Shown one piece after another: positions 1 through 8,355 of a stretch of DNA of 26,507 nucleotides (position 1 is its first letter; every line of letters begins with the position of its first letter). This stretch comes from Planktomarina sp. (GTDB taxonomy: Bacteria > Pseudomonadota > Alphaproteobacteria > Rhodobacterales > Rhodobacteraceae), in contig JAKMFM010000092.1 in the NCBI GenBank assembly GCA_022425445.1, positions 1 to 26,507 of the forward strand, given 5' to 3'. Below the pieces are notes generated by a model, which was not told the DNA's origin, made no database searches, and saw nothing but the letters and a program-made list of their open reading frames with translations. The position numbers were made by a program, and so were the translations under genes.

Positions 1-547
1 CGATTCCCATCGACCAGCTTTCCAATGTCATGATCTGGAACAACGAATAGGCTGAGCGCCCAAGCGAGCCAAACCATTGCGGGAAATCAGCGCCAAACAG
101 TTTGGTTGAAATCACCGATCCAATATAGAAAATGATGCCCATCAAGAGGAAGACTGACGCCATACCCGGTAAAGCGGTGATGAACCCTTCAACCACCCGG
201 CGCAAACGTGGTGCCACAGAGACCACGCGCAAAATACGCAAGATACGCAATGAGCGCAGGACAGACAGGCTTTGAGCCGCCGGAGCAAGTGACACTGCCA
301 CAATCGCAAAATCGAAAATATTCCACCCGTCGCGGAAAAACCTCAAGCGATAGACCAAAAATTTCAGGGCCAGTTCCACCACGAATATTGCCAGACAAAC
401 GCGATCCAACACTCCGATGAGGACACCGACGCGCGCCATGACCACGTGAGACGTCTCCAGACCAAGAATAACCGCATTAAATAAAATTACGGCGGTAATG
501 AATTTTCGGACTCCGGCTGACTCAAGAGCGGTTTGCAGTTTTATCAT
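1..547 (-). CDS. Voltage-gated sodium channel, NavBac type (3' end cut by window edge)
   Basis: The visible 182 residues form the N-terminal two thirds of a one-domain voltage-gated cation channel of the inner membrane; four subunits would assemble into a pore. S1 lies near residues 16-35 and S2 near 43-65, with acidic E58. S3 lies near 76-90, with D79. S4 carries four arginines at every third position (R98, R101, R104, R107) and is followed by the S4-S5 linker, S5 near 126-147 and the pore helix. The selectivity filter reads TLESWSM at 174-180, the signature of bacterial sodium-selective channels such as NaChBac and the roseobacter channels NavSp1 and NavRosD. S6 and the C-terminal coiled coil lie beyond the window. 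The ATG at 547 is six bases after the RNA methyltransferase stop, so the gene is probably the last member seen of that operon. Sodium selectivity is inferred from the filter. Confidence 0.93.
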   Translation of the reverse strand, partial: MIKLQTALESAGVRKFITAVILFNAVILGLETSHVVMARVGVLIGVLDRVCLAIFVVELALKFLVYRLRFFRDGWNIFDFAIVAVSLAPAAQSLSVLRSLRILRILRVVSVAPRLRRVVEGFITALPGMASVFLLMGIIFYIGSVISTKLFGADFPQWFGSLGRSAYSLFQIMTLESWSMGI

Positions 548-553
548 CAATTT

Positions 554-1768
554 TTAGACCTTGCTGAAATGGGCAACAATCTCGATATGAGGCGACCATC
601 TAAATTGATCAACCACTTCAATCCATTTTAGCGAATAACCACCGTTACATAGCAAGGCCGCATCCCGCGCGAAACTGACAGGATTGCATGACACCATAAC
701 AATATCGCGCAGATCGCTTCGTGCCAATTGCCCCACTTGCTGCTCTGCGCCCGCACGGGGCGGATCGATTATGGCGGCGTTGAACGGTTTGAGATCCGTG
801 TGATCAATGGGGTTGCGAAACAAATCACGGGTGGACGTTGTTACGGTCTTGATCCCCTGTGTGTGCCGTACGCCATGGGCCAAGGCCTCAAGAAGCGCAG
901 CATCATTTTCGAAACATTGCAGCGTCGCCACATCCGCCAATGGTAATCCCAATGTGCCAGCGCCAGAGAACAAATCAATGATTCGATCCGCCCCCACCAA
1001 TGCGCGCGCGACCGCGGCTTGAAGCGCACGCTCGCCCGCCTCAGTGGCTTGCGTAAACGCCCTGGGTGGCGGAGTGATTTTCACCTTTCCAAAAGTCATT
1101 TGTGGCGCCTGATGCTGACAAATGATTTCATGTCCAACGGACAGCCGCGCAAGCCCATTGGACCCTGCCCATCGGGCAAATGGACCAAAATCAGCGTCCG
1201 CAAGGTCACCCAATCCCTCGACAGATACATCAATCCCGCGTTCTGACGCCAATACCCAGAAACCAAGCTGGCCTTTGCGAGACCCAAATTGCGCCGTAAA
1301 TTGCTCAAGCGCCGGTATGATGTCCAGAATCTCAGGAACCAGAACCCGGCAAGGCTCAATCGGCTGGATCGTCTCGCTGGCCTTGCCGAAGAATCCCACT
1401 GTGGCATGCTTCTTCGTGCGCCGGCCTGTGAGCTTGGCGCGGCGACGGGAATTTTCTGGTGACGTGTGAATCGCTTGGATTTTCGCTGTAATTCCCTGCG
1501 CCGCCAACGCCCGCACGACAACCTCTTGTTTCCACCGCGCCACAAAATCGGGGTGCGCATGATGTAAGGCGCAGCCACCACAACGCTTGAATGCGCTGCA
1601 CTGAGGCGTAATGCGATGCTCAGAGGGCGTGACAATTCGTGTATCGTGCAACCGATCACCCAGCAGCTCCCCGGAAACCACCTCACCCGGCAAGGCGCGA
1701 TCAACAAAAACCGGCCCTGCGGCCAAACCATCGCCCAGGTGCCCTAAACGCTCGATTGTGAGTTCCAT
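554..1768 (-). CDS. Class I SAM-dependent RNA (uracil-C5) methyltransferase, iron-sulfur type
   Basis: The 404-residue protein belongs to the TrmA/RlmD/RlmC family (COG2265), which methylates C5 of a uridine in rRNA or tRNA. An N-terminal TRAM-like domain covers about residues 1-50. A 4Fe-4S cluster motif follows: C57-x5-C63-x2-C66 plus distant C140. The C-terminal Rossmann methyltransferase domain has the SAM loop DLFSGAGTLG near 265-274, the motif DPPRAG near 335-340, and the nucleophilic cysteine C361 in VSCNP. The frame is open further upstream, to 1813, but the ATG at 1768 is preferred: it overlaps the ABC transporter stop as TAATG, has GGAAGAG (1774-1780) five bases upstream, and begins the TRAM domain. 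Target RNA and position cannot be told from sequence, so no symbol is given. Confidence 0.92.
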   Translation of the reverse strand: MELTIERLGHLGDGLAAGPVFVDRALPGEVVSGELLGDRLHDTRIVTPSEHRITPQCSAFKRCGGCALHHAHPDFVARWKQEVVVRALAAQGITAKIQAIHTSPENSRRRAKLTGRRTKKHATVGFFGKASETIQPIEPCRVLVPEILDIIPALEQFTAQFGSRKGQLGFWVLASERGIDVSVEGLGDLADADFGPFARWAGSNGLARLSVGHEIICQHQAPQMTFGKVKITPPPRAFTQATEAGERALQAAVARALVGADRIIDLFSGAGTLGLPLADVATLQCFENDAALLEALAHGVRHTQGIKTVTTSTRDLFRNPIDHTDLKPFNAAIIDPPRAGAEQQVGQLARSDLRDIVMVSCNPVSFARDAALLCNGGYSLKWIEVVDQFRWSPHIEIVAHFSKV

Positions 1769-3606
1769 TAGGTCTCTTCCATTGCCAAAAAACCACCAGA
1801 TTGGTGCTTCCAAAATCCAGCATAGGCCCCATTGGCGTCTAACAGGCTGGCATGAGTTCCCTCTTCTACAATGCGGCCTTCGTCAAGCACCACAATGCGA
1901 TCCATACGCGCAATGGTTGAAAGACGGTGTGCAATTGCAATCACAGTCTTGCCACTCATCACACGATAAAGTGTTTCCAAAATCTCGGACTCCACCGCAC
2001 TGTCCAATGCTGAGGTGGCTTCATCTAGCACCAAAACCGGCGCATCTTTTAAGATCACCCGCGCCAAAGCAACCCGCTGCCTTTGACCGCCTGAGAGTTT
2101 TACACCCCTCTCACCAACCTGCGCATCATAGCCTTTGCACCCTTCAAGATCTTCCAGCTGCAAGATAAAGTCATGCGCTTCCGCCTTTTTCGCAGCCTCA
2201 ACCATGTCTTGCTCAGTCGCATCGGGCTTGCTGTAAAGAATATTGTCCCGCACAGAGCGATGCAGCAGCGAGCTGTCTTGCTGCACCACACCAATTTGCG
2301 CCCGCAAACTGTCCTGTGTGACCTCAGAAATATTTTGCCCATCAAAATATATGGCTCCGGATTCCACGTCATAAAACCTCAGCAGTAGCTTGATGAGGGT
2401 TGATTTGCCTGCACCGCTGGCCCCAACCAATCCCAGACTCTCACCTGCTTTAATTTCAAGCGAAATATCCTCAAGCCCACCCATGTCCTTGCCATAGCGA
2501 TGGATAAGATTGGTAATGGATATATGCGCTGCTTTCATCTGCAACTCCCCAGCGCCCGGAGCATCAACCAGCTCAATTGGAGCAGAAATTGTTTCCATCC
2601 CCTCGCGGATCACACCCATTTCTCTGAAAAGCGTGGTCAATGCCCACATGATCCAATGAGACATGCCGCTCATCCGCAGGGTAAGCGCTGCACCAGCGGC
2701 AACCAAGCCCACATCTGCGCTGCCGATGCTCCACAGGTAGACACCCCAACCCACAACGCTGACAACCAAAAAACCGTCCAGCAGTATTAAACCAAATTCC
2801 ATGGTCGTATAAAGCCGCATTTCCTTTTGAAAGGTCACCCGCGCCTCTTCAATCGCCTCGACTCCATAGGCCAACTCTTGATCGTTCTGTGAGAACATTT
2901 TAACCGCATGAATATTGGTATAGCTGTCCACCACACGCCCCGTCACGGTACTGCGCGCATTCGACGCCGCCGCCGATGCCGGGCTCACGCGCCGCACGGT
3001 CCAGACGACCAAAGCGAAATACAGCCCCGTCCATATCGCAAGTGGGATCATTAAACGAGGATCAGACTCTCCCAATAGGAAAAAGGCCCCGATTAAATAG
3101 ACAAACGAATAGGTGACCGCGTCAATCAGCTGATAAACAAATTCGCCTGTCGCAGGCGGGGTTTGCATAATTCGATTAGCAATGCGTCCAGCGAAATCAT
3201 TTTCAAACCAGCCGACAGACTGCCCAAGCACATGTCGATGCGCGCGGTAACGCACCAAAGTGCCCACATTTGGCAAAATTGTATTGTTGAGCAAAAGGGT
3301 TGAAAGCATCTCAATCAGAGGTCGAATCAAGAGGATAAACCCGGTGACCAAAGCAAGCTCTACCCAATGATTGTCCCAAAATTCAGACGGCGTTGTCTCT
3401 GTCATCAGCACAACCAGACGCCCGAAATACCAGATCAGAAAAATCTGGACCGTCGCAACAACCGACTGGAAAAAAATGGAAAAGCCAAATATCTTTTTGA
3501 ACGGCCGCAGATAGTCACACAAAAAGAGCAAAAGCGCGCGCGGTGGACGATTGCTGACTGGGTAGGGTTGATAGGGATCAACCAATTTCTCAAAAAATCT
3601 AAACAT
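1768..3606 (-). CDS. ABC transporter, fused permease and ATPase (ABCB/MsbA-like exporter half)
   Basis: The protein has 612 residues. Residues about 30-340 form a type I exporter membrane domain with roughly six hydrophobic helices (for example near 40-65, 83-105, 160-180, 185-205, 270-295 and 300-325). The nucleotide-binding domain follows: Walker A GASGAGKST at 395-403, Q-loop near 443, signature LSGGQRQR at 504-511, Walker B LVLDEATSALD near 525-535, and H-loop AHRLST near 558-563. It would work as a homodimer in the inner membrane. The substrate is unknown; lipid, peptide or drug export are all possible. It starts 78 bases downstream of the CCA-adding enzyme gene and its stop codon overlaps the next start (TAATG), so its translation is probably coupled to the RNA methyltransferase. 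No signal peptide or accessory peptidase domain is visible. Confidence 0.92.
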   Translation of the reverse strand: MFRFFEKLVDPYQPYPVSNRPPRALLLFLCDYLRPFKKIFGFSIFFQSVVATVQIFLIWYFGRLVVLMTETTPSEFWDNHWVELALVTGFILLIRPLIEMLSTLLLNNTILPNVGTLVRYRAHRHVLGQSVGWFENDFAGRIANRIMQTPPATGEFVYQLIDAVTYSFVYLIGAFFLLGESDPRLMIPLAIWTGLYFALVVWTVRRVSPASAAASNARSTVTGRVVDSYTNIHAVKMFSQNDQELAYGVEAIEEARVTFQKEMRLYTTMEFGLILLDGFLVVSVVGWGVYLWSIGSADVGLVAAGAALTLRMSGMSHWIMWALTTLFREMGVIREGMETISAPIELVDAPGAGELQMKAAHISITNLIHRYGKDMGGLEDISLEIKAGESLGLVGASGAGKSTLIKLLLRFYDVESGAIYFDGQNISEVTQDSLRAQIGVVQQDSSLLHRSVRDNILYSKPDATEQDMVEAAKKAEAHDFILQLEDLEGCKGYDAQVGERGVKLSGGQRQRVALARVILKDAPVLVLDEATSALDSAVESEILETLYRVMSGKTVIAIAHRLSTIARMDRIVVLDEGRIVEEGTHASLLDANGAYAGFWKHQSGGFLAMEET

Positions 3607-3684
3607 AGCCGCCTAGAATACTGTGGCTGTAAATTTTTGCAAATGAAATAATGTAGTTGTGGGGGCCCTCACGTTCAGAGCATT

Positions 3685-4845
3685 TCACTCGAGATCGTCT
3701 AAATGCGCCAAAATCTCGTCTTTGGTCATATGCATATCCCGCGCAACCCAAATGTCTTGCGCGCGCTGCAAAGCAGCCCCGACTGCTGGACCTTGGTACC
3801 TTGGCATTAAATCGGCGGCTGAAACGGGGCAAACAGATTGAGCGCCGCGGCGCACCGCCTCTTTCTCCGCCTTCGTAACCCTTTGCTCTGTCCAAGCCGC
3901 GTGCAGAAGCCACGACGACCAGCCCTGCTCCACGCCCAGCGCATATCCATGCGCCAAAGCTTGTGACGAATTTTGTCCGTGAAACCGCAGCGCCCCAACC
4001 TGGCGCGCCTGTGCATTCGACAGCCGTAAACACTCTTGAACCGCCTCTCCGCCCAGACAGGCTAGGCGGCGCAGCGCATCTGGTACAAGCCCCTGCTCTA
4101 GCGCCACCAAAAGCGAAACCGGGCGCGCAGAAGCGCCAGGCAGCACGCGCCCCAAGATGCCAGCAGCTTCCATTGCCGCCAACGCTGGAGCCGGGTCGTT
4201 GGCGGCCAATAACTTGAGAACCTCCGCGCCGATCCGTTCTTTTGAAATTCGCTCCAAGCCCGATTGCAAATCTGCACAGGCGGCAAGCGCCTCAGCATCA
4301 ACGCCCTCGAGGGGATCGCCATACCACGCCCAAAACCGAAAGAACCGCAAGATCCGCAAATAATCTTCCACAATGCGGGCCTGCGGCTCCCCAATAAAGC
4401 GTAAGCGACCTGTTTGCGCATCGGCAAGCCCCTCCAATGGGTCGATCACCTGACCAGAAGCCTCAGCATATAGAGCGTTCATCGTGAAATCGCGGCGTGC
4501 GGCATCGTCCTTAAGAGATGTACCAAACACAACCTCAGCATGCCGACCATCAGTCGTTATGTCTTTGCGGAAGGTGGTGATTTCATAGGATTTTCCACCC
4601 AGAAAAAACGTCAATGTCCCATGATCTGCTCCAGTGTCGACAGCCCGTATTCCACGGGTTTGAGCAATCCGCCGCATCTGATCTGGTGTGGCATCCGTGG
4701 ACAAATCAATATCCGTCGCCGCAACGCCCCTCACCGCGTTGCGAATACAGCCGCCCACATACAATAGCCGCGCGCCAGACTCCTCAAAAGCCGCAAAAAG
4801 CGGTGCGAGTGTCTGGATGTCAAGCGTGGTGGGATCAATCTTCAT
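3685..4845 (-). CDS. cca: CCA tRNA nucleotidyltransferase
   Basis: The 386-residue class II tRNA nucleotidyltransferase adds or repairs the 3'-terminal CCA of tRNAs using CTP and ATP without a nucleic-acid template. The head domain has the flexible loop motif LLYVGGCIRN at 27-36 and the metal-binding aspartates D45 and D47 in TDIDLST. It is followed by the RRDFTMNALY motif and the LRILRFFRF element of the neck domain that helps base recognition. No HD phosphohydrolase domain is seen. The frame is open upstream to 5067 inside the NUDIX gene, but the ATG at 4845 overlaps the NUDIX stop as ATGA and places the conserved head at the usual distance from the N-terminus. The neighbouring genes suggest cotranscription with hslO and the NUDIX gene. 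Confidence 0.95.
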   Translation of the reverse strand: MKIDPTTLDIQTLAPLFAAFEESGARLLYVGGCIRNAVRGVAATDIDLSTDATPDQMRRIAQTRGIRAVDTGADHGTLTFFLGGKSYEITTFRKDITTDGRHAEVVFGTSLKDDAARRDFTMNALYAEASGQVIDPLEGLADAQTGRLRFIGEPQARIVEDYLRILRFFRFWAWYGDPLEGVDAEALAACADLQSGLERISKERIGAEVLKLLAANDPAPALAAMEAAGILGRVLPGASARPVSLLVALEQGLVPDALRRLACLGGEAVQECLRLSNAQARQVGALRFHGQNSSQALAHGYALGVEQGWSSWLLHAAWTEQRVTKAEKEAVRRGAQSVCPVSAADLMPRYQGPAVGAALQRAQDIWVARDMHMTKDEILAHLDDLE

Positions 4846-5438
4846 AGCGGACTCATCTGATCGGCCAGGCCACGCAATATGCGCGCGGTCGCGCCCCAAA
4901 TGTAATAGGGCCCATAAGGGACACAATAGTATGAGCGCTTCTTTCCGCGCCAGATTCGCGATTGAATCTGAAAATTCTGCACCGTTACCACATGAGACAG
5001 AGGCACTTCGAACACCTCGGCCACCTCGCCAGGATCCGCCCTGACCACCCAGGGCACGTTGATCCAACCGATAGTTGGCATGACATTGAACCCCGTCACC
5101 GTTTCATGCGCTGGCAATTGTCCCAAGATTTGTACCAAGGATGGATCAAGCCCGATCTCCTCATGCGCCTCGCGCAACGCTGTGGCGGAAATATTCACAT
5201 CGCCCACGTCACGCTTACCGCCAGGAAAGGAGATCTGCCCGGGATGAGAGGACAGATGCGCGGCGCGTTTGGTTAGAACCACATGAACGCCAGAGGCGCG
5301 TTCAATCAAGGGCACCAAAACACCCGCCTCTTTCTTTGCTGGTCCGGGCGCTTCCGCCCCCGGATTAAGATCAAAATCCGACGAAGCGCCACCCGGTCGC
5401 GCCAAAGCACGGAGAATATCAGCTTGTTGCGGAGTCAT
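4842..5438 (-). CDS. CoA pyrophosphatase-type NUDIX hydrolase
   Basis: The 198-residue protein is a NUDIX hydrolase of the CoA diphosphatase group (NudL/PCD1-like), expected to split CoA or its oxidised or acylated forms into phosphopantetheine and 3',5'-ADP. The CoA-group motif is present as LTKRAAHLSSHPGQISFPGG near residues 55-74. It runs into a NUDIX box ending REAHEEIGL at 89-97, which holds the metal-binding glutamates. The spacing inside the box is looser than in the classic consensus, as is usual for this group. The chosen ATG at 5438 overlaps the 3' end of hslO by 20 bases; an upstream in-frame start at 5528 would overlap hslO by 110 bases. No good Shine-Dalgarno sequence precedes 5438, so translation may depend on hslO. 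Substrate is assigned from family only. Confidence 0.88.
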   Translation of the reverse strand: MTPQQADILRALARPGGASSDFDLNPGAEAPGPAKKEAGVLVPLIERASGVHVVLTKRAAHLSSHPGQISFPGGKRDVGDVNISATALREAHEEIGLDPSLVQILGQLPAHETVTGFNVMPTIGWINVPWVVRADPGEVAEVFEVPLSHVVTVQNFQIQSRIWRGKKRSYYCVPYGPYYIWGATARILRGLADQMSPL

Positions 5439-6429
5439 TTTTAACGGAGGTTTTGGCCTCAAACCCAAGCGTATCGGGATCAAAGCTGTAATGCGCACCG
5501 CAAAACTGACAATCGGCAGTGACTTCATTTTGATCTGTGGTCATATGCGCAATGTCTTTGGCCGAATAAATCGACAGGCTTTGGCGCACGCGATCAGATG
5601 AACAGGTGCAGCCAAAAGTCACCGGTTGCGTGCCATAGACCCGCGGTTGCTCTTCATGAAACAATCTCAGCAGCAATTGCGTCGGCTCAATGGAGGGCCC
5701 GACCAGCTCAAGTTGGTCCACGGTGTCGAGCAAAATATTCACCCGATTCCAATTTTCACTCCCCTCAGCATCCAAAATATCCGCCGCCGAAAGTAGACCG
5801 TCGTCGCCCTGTGGCTCTTCTGAGGTGACATGCGAGCCCGCCGCCGGCATATGTTGCAGCATCACGCCGCCAGCCCGCCAGCCATCCGTGCCATCGGCCT
5901 CCTGCGAATACCCAAATGCCAAAGCAAAACGGGTCGGTATTTGTTCAGATTGCGCAAAATATGCCTCAGCGCAGGCCGAAAGAGAGGCGCCAGCAATCGG
6001 CGTGATTCCTTGATAGGGCTGCATATCCTGTCCCTGATCAATCAATATTGCAAAATACCCATTGCCAATTTGCTCAAAGCCCGGCGCTTCTGTTTTCAGA
6101 GTTTCATCATCATAGCTTGCATAGGCCCGGATACGCGCAGGCGCGCCGTCTTCTGTTGGGCCATAGTAGTCAGTGGCAATCAAGCGCACCGCTCCGCTGC
6201 CGCGCACTTGAAGCGAGAGCTTCCAACGCAGCTTAATGCTTTCACCAATCAATGCTGTAAGCAAAGCCATCTCTGCTACAAGCGCTTCCACCACAGACGG
6301 ATAATCATGCTGCGCAAGCACCTGATCCAATACACCGTCGAGCCGCGCCACACGGCCACGGATATCGGAGGCGTCCAATTGAAACGGCAAAACCGTATCA
6401 TCCCAACTTATTTTTGCAGTTTGCGTCAT
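5419..6429 (-). CDS. hslO: Hsp33 redox-regulated molecular chaperone
   Basis: The 336-residue protein is a cytoplasmic holdase chaperone that is switched on by oxidation. The N-terminal Hsp33 fold is supported by conserved stretches such as the GES...K region near 62-66 and PIAGASLSACAEAYF near 144-158. The C-terminal zinc switch is intact: CTC (C274, C276) followed after about 30 residues by CQFC (C307, C310). These four cysteines bind zinc when reduced and form disulfides under oxidative stress. The tail after the zinc domain, about 25 residues, is somewhat long. GGAA at 6437-6440 precedes the ATG at 6429 with suitable spacing. The gene heads a compact minus-strand string and diverges from a NUDIX gene; a possible promoter lies in the 80-base gap. 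Confidence 0.95.
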   Translation of the reverse strand: MTQTAKISWDDTVLPFQLDASDIRGRVARLDGVLDQVLAQHDYPSVVEALVAEMALLTALIGESIKLRWKLSLQVRGSGAVRLIATDYYGPTEDGAPARIRAYASYDDETLKTEAPGFEQIGNGYFAILIDQGQDMQPYQGITPIAGASLSACAEAYFAQSEQIPTRFALAFGYSQEADGTDGWRAGGVMLQHMPAAGSHVTSEEPQGDDGLLSAADILDAEGSENWNRVNILLDTVDQLELVGPSIEPTQLLLRLFHEEQPRVYGTQPVTFGCTCSSDRVRQSLSIYSAKDIAHMTTDQNEVTADCQFCGAHYSFDPDTLGFEAKTSVKNDSATS

Positions 6430-6445
6430 GATATCTTTCCATAGA

Positions 6446-6474
6446 TTGGCCTTGCCTTAAACTGTCCATATAAG
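6446..6474 (+). promoter_or_regulatory. Possible sigma70-type promoter for the NUDIX gene
   Basis: TTGGCC at 6446-6451 and TATAAG at 6469-6474 are separated by 17 bases, close to the -35/-10 consensus, and lie 35 bases upstream of the proposed TTG start at 6510. On the opposite strand a weaker pair (TTGGTG at 6494-6489 and TATATG at 6472-6467, 16-base spacer) could serve hslO, so the two -10 elements would overlap. This was judged by eye only. Confidence 0.35.
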
Positions 6475-6509
6475 CGCGTCTAGGCTGACACCAAATTTTG
6501 GAGATACGA

Positions 6510-6962
6510 TTGCTACGTTTTGGCACCAGACCAGATCCCCATCAACATTACACGCGGCGCCCCGGCGTCTATGCAATTATGCCGTATCAAGGCGGGCTTT
6601 TGGCTACCTATCAAGGAGGCAAACATCAAGAATATCAATTGCCTGGGGGTGGTGTGGATCCGGGCGAGTCGCCTCTACGGGCGTTGCATCGGGAGGTGTT
6701 TGAAGAAACCGGTTGGTGCATTTCGCAGCCTCATGTGTTTTTTCGCTTTAAAACCTTCTGCTTTATGCCAGACTACAATCTTTGGGCCGAGAAGGTTTGC
6801 ACCATCTATGTCGCACGCCCAGTTTACCGCAAATCCGCCCCCACAGAGCCCGATCATCATTCAGTGATTTTGCCGGTCAAGGCGGCCTTGGGCCATCTGG
6901 CCAGCGACGGCGATTGCCACGCTGTCGCACAATTTTTCGGCGCGATCTCATCCAAGGTTTAG
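6510..6962 (+). CDS. NUDIX hydrolase (small, single-domain, TTG start)
   Basis: The 150-residue protein is a single NUDIX domain. The box follows the consensus exactly: G-x5-E-x7-RE-x2-EE-x-G, seen as GGVDPGE, then seven residues, then REVFEETGW. It should hydrolyse a nucleoside diphosphate linked to another group; the substrate is not evident, and it is unrelated to the CoA type at 4842-5438. No ATG is available near the N-terminus. TTG at 6510 is preferred because GGAG at 6500-6503 lies six bases upstream; another TTG at 6498 would put that GGAG inside the gene. The gene is isolated, divergent from hslO, and its stop overlaps the ilvA stop by four bases on the other strand. Confidence 0.88.
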   Translation: MLRFGTRPDPHQHYTRRPGVYAIMPYQGGLLATYQGGKHQEYQLPGGGVDPGESPLRALHREVFEETGWCISQPHVFFRFKTFCFMPDYNLWAEKVCTIYVARPVYRKSAPTEPDHHSVILPVKAALGHLASDGDCHAVAQFFGAISSKV

Positions 6963-8194
6963 ATAATCAAGTCCACCATCGCCTCATCTCCGGTGATGTC
7001 GCGGATTGACATGCCAGCCGCCTCGAGCCTCTGAGACAGAAGCGCAAAATTTTCTGGCTTTGACGTTTCTATTCCGAGCAAAACAGTTCCAAAGTTGCGC
7101 GCGGATTTTTTGAGATATTCAAAACGCGCAATGTCATCATCCGGCCCTAAGAGCGCCAGAAAATCCTTCAGCGCTCCAGGTCGTTGCGGCAGGCGCAAGA
7201 TAAAATATTTCTTTAGACCGGCATAGCGCTGGGCGCGCTCTTTCACCTCGGGCAATCTTTCAAAATCAAAATTTCCCCCCGAGGATACACAGACAACCGT
7301 TTTGCCTTTGATCTGCTCTTTTAAGTCCTTCAAAGCATCCACAGCCAAAGCCCCCGCAGGCTCCAAAACAATGCCTTCTGTATTCAGCATGTCCAATATT
7401 GTGGTGCAAATGCGATCTTCGGGGATATCCAAAACATGATCCGCATCAATCCCCTTTAGTGCGGTAAAGGTATTGACGCCCATCATTGCCACCGCCGCCC
7501 CGTCTACAAATGTATCCACCTGTGCAAGCGCGACGGGGGCGCCAGCTTGAACCGCCGCTGCCAGGCTTTTGCCGCCAGAGGGCTCCACATAAAAAATCTC
7601 CGTCTCAGGCGCGCGCTCTGACAGAAAACGCCGTGCAGAAGAGGACAGGCCGCCACCGCCGACTGGCACTACAAAAACATCTGGGGGACTGTCCAACTGT
7701 TCGAGCATCTCATAGGTGACAGTCGCCTGACCCTCAATGACATCCAGATCATCAAAAGGCGACAGAAAATGCCCCCCAACATCCTGACAATAAGCTTGGC
7801 TTGCGCGGAGCGTGTCATCAAAATAATCCCCCACCAATTGCACCTCCACCCAATCCCCCCCAAACAGTCGAGTTTTGCGGATTTTCTGTTCTGGTGTGGT
7901 GACAGGCATAAAAATCACGCCTTTTTTCTGCAAATGCCGACACACATAGGCGACACCTTGCGCATGATTGCCAGCGCTGGCACAGACGAACACATCTTTA
8001 TCTGCCTGTTTGCCCATGGCATTAAATGCACCGCGCAATTTATAAGAACGCACTGGTGATAGATCTTCACGCTTCAACCAAATATCCGCATCATACACAT
8101 TCGAAAGATGATCGTTGCGCTGCAGGGGCGTTGCGGGAAACAACTGGCGCATGCGTTTGGTGGCCTCAGCGGCTTGGATGCTAAAATCTGTCAT
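6959..8194 (-). CDS. ilvA: Threonine ammonia-lyase (biosynthetic threonine dehydratase)
   Basis: The 411-residue PLP enzyme deaminates threonine to 2-oxobutanoate, the first step of isoleucine synthesis. The fold type II catalytic domain has the Schiff-base lysine K52 in RSYKLRGAFNAM and a glycine-rich phosphate loop VGGGGLSS. The C-terminus carries one ACT-like regulatory domain starting near FILRLPQRPGALKDFLALL, so this is the short biosynthetic form with a single regulatory domain, not the two-domain E. coli form. Feedback by isoleucine is likely but inferred. It stands alone, divergent from argG across about 160 bases and tail-to-tail with the NUDIX gene. No clear Shine-Dalgarno sequence precedes the ATG, and no convincing promoter or leader peptide was recognised in the gap. 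Confidence 0.95.
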   Translation of the reverse strand: MTDFSIQAAEATKRMRQLFPATPLQRNDHLSNVYDADIWLKREDLSPVRSYKLRGAFNAMGKQADKDVFVCASAGNHAQGVAYVCRHLQKKGVIFMPVTTPEQKIRKTRLFGGDWVEVQLVGDYFDDTLRASQAYCQDVGGHFLSPFDDLDVIEGQATVTYEMLEQLDSPPDVFVVPVGGGGLSSSARRFLSERAPETEIFYVEPSGGKSLAAAVQAGAPVALAQVDTFVDGAAVAMMGVNTFTALKGIDADHVLDIPEDRICTTILDMLNTEGIVLEPAGALAVDALKDLKEQIKGKTVVCVSSGGNFDFERLPEVKERAQRYAGLKKYFILRLPQRPGALKDFLALLGPDDDIARFEYLKKSARNFGTVLLGIETSKPENFALLSQRLEAAGMSIRDITGDEAMVDLII

Positions 8195-8355
8195 GCGAGA
8201 TTAGTGGCTCAAACTGTGGAATTGCGCAAGCAATCAAGCCATCGGGGTATTATGCCACGGGCTTTACAAAATTGCGCCTCACCAACTTGCCGCGCAAACA
8301 AAAACCATATACCTCCGCGCCGACCACACTGTGCCACATTTGGATTGGAAAACGC

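Noticed and set aside
436..451. CACGTG core within the channel gene as a third parS
   Set aside because: Only the centre matches; the flanking arms differ at many positions from TGTTTCACGTGAAACA.
1096..1731. 211-codon open frame on the minus strand inside the RNA methyltransferase gene
   Set aside because: It is an alternative-frame shadow of a clear methyltransferase gene; its composition (many W, R and S) and lack of recognisable motifs argue against a real protein.
3607..3684. Promoter for the ABC transporter (TTGCAA, 16 bases, TATTCT)
   Set aside because: The -10 would end nine bases before the ATG, leaving no room for a leader with a ribosome site; match quality is also modest.
4846..5067. 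N-terminal extension of the CCA enzyme to 5067
   Set aside because: It lies wholly within the NUDIX coding sequence and is not homologous to the family; the ATGA junction at 4845 is convincing.
8272..8355. ATG at 8272 as the argG start
   Set aside because: It would add a 28-residue tail unlike the family, before the conserved MSAPKKVVLAYSGG start.
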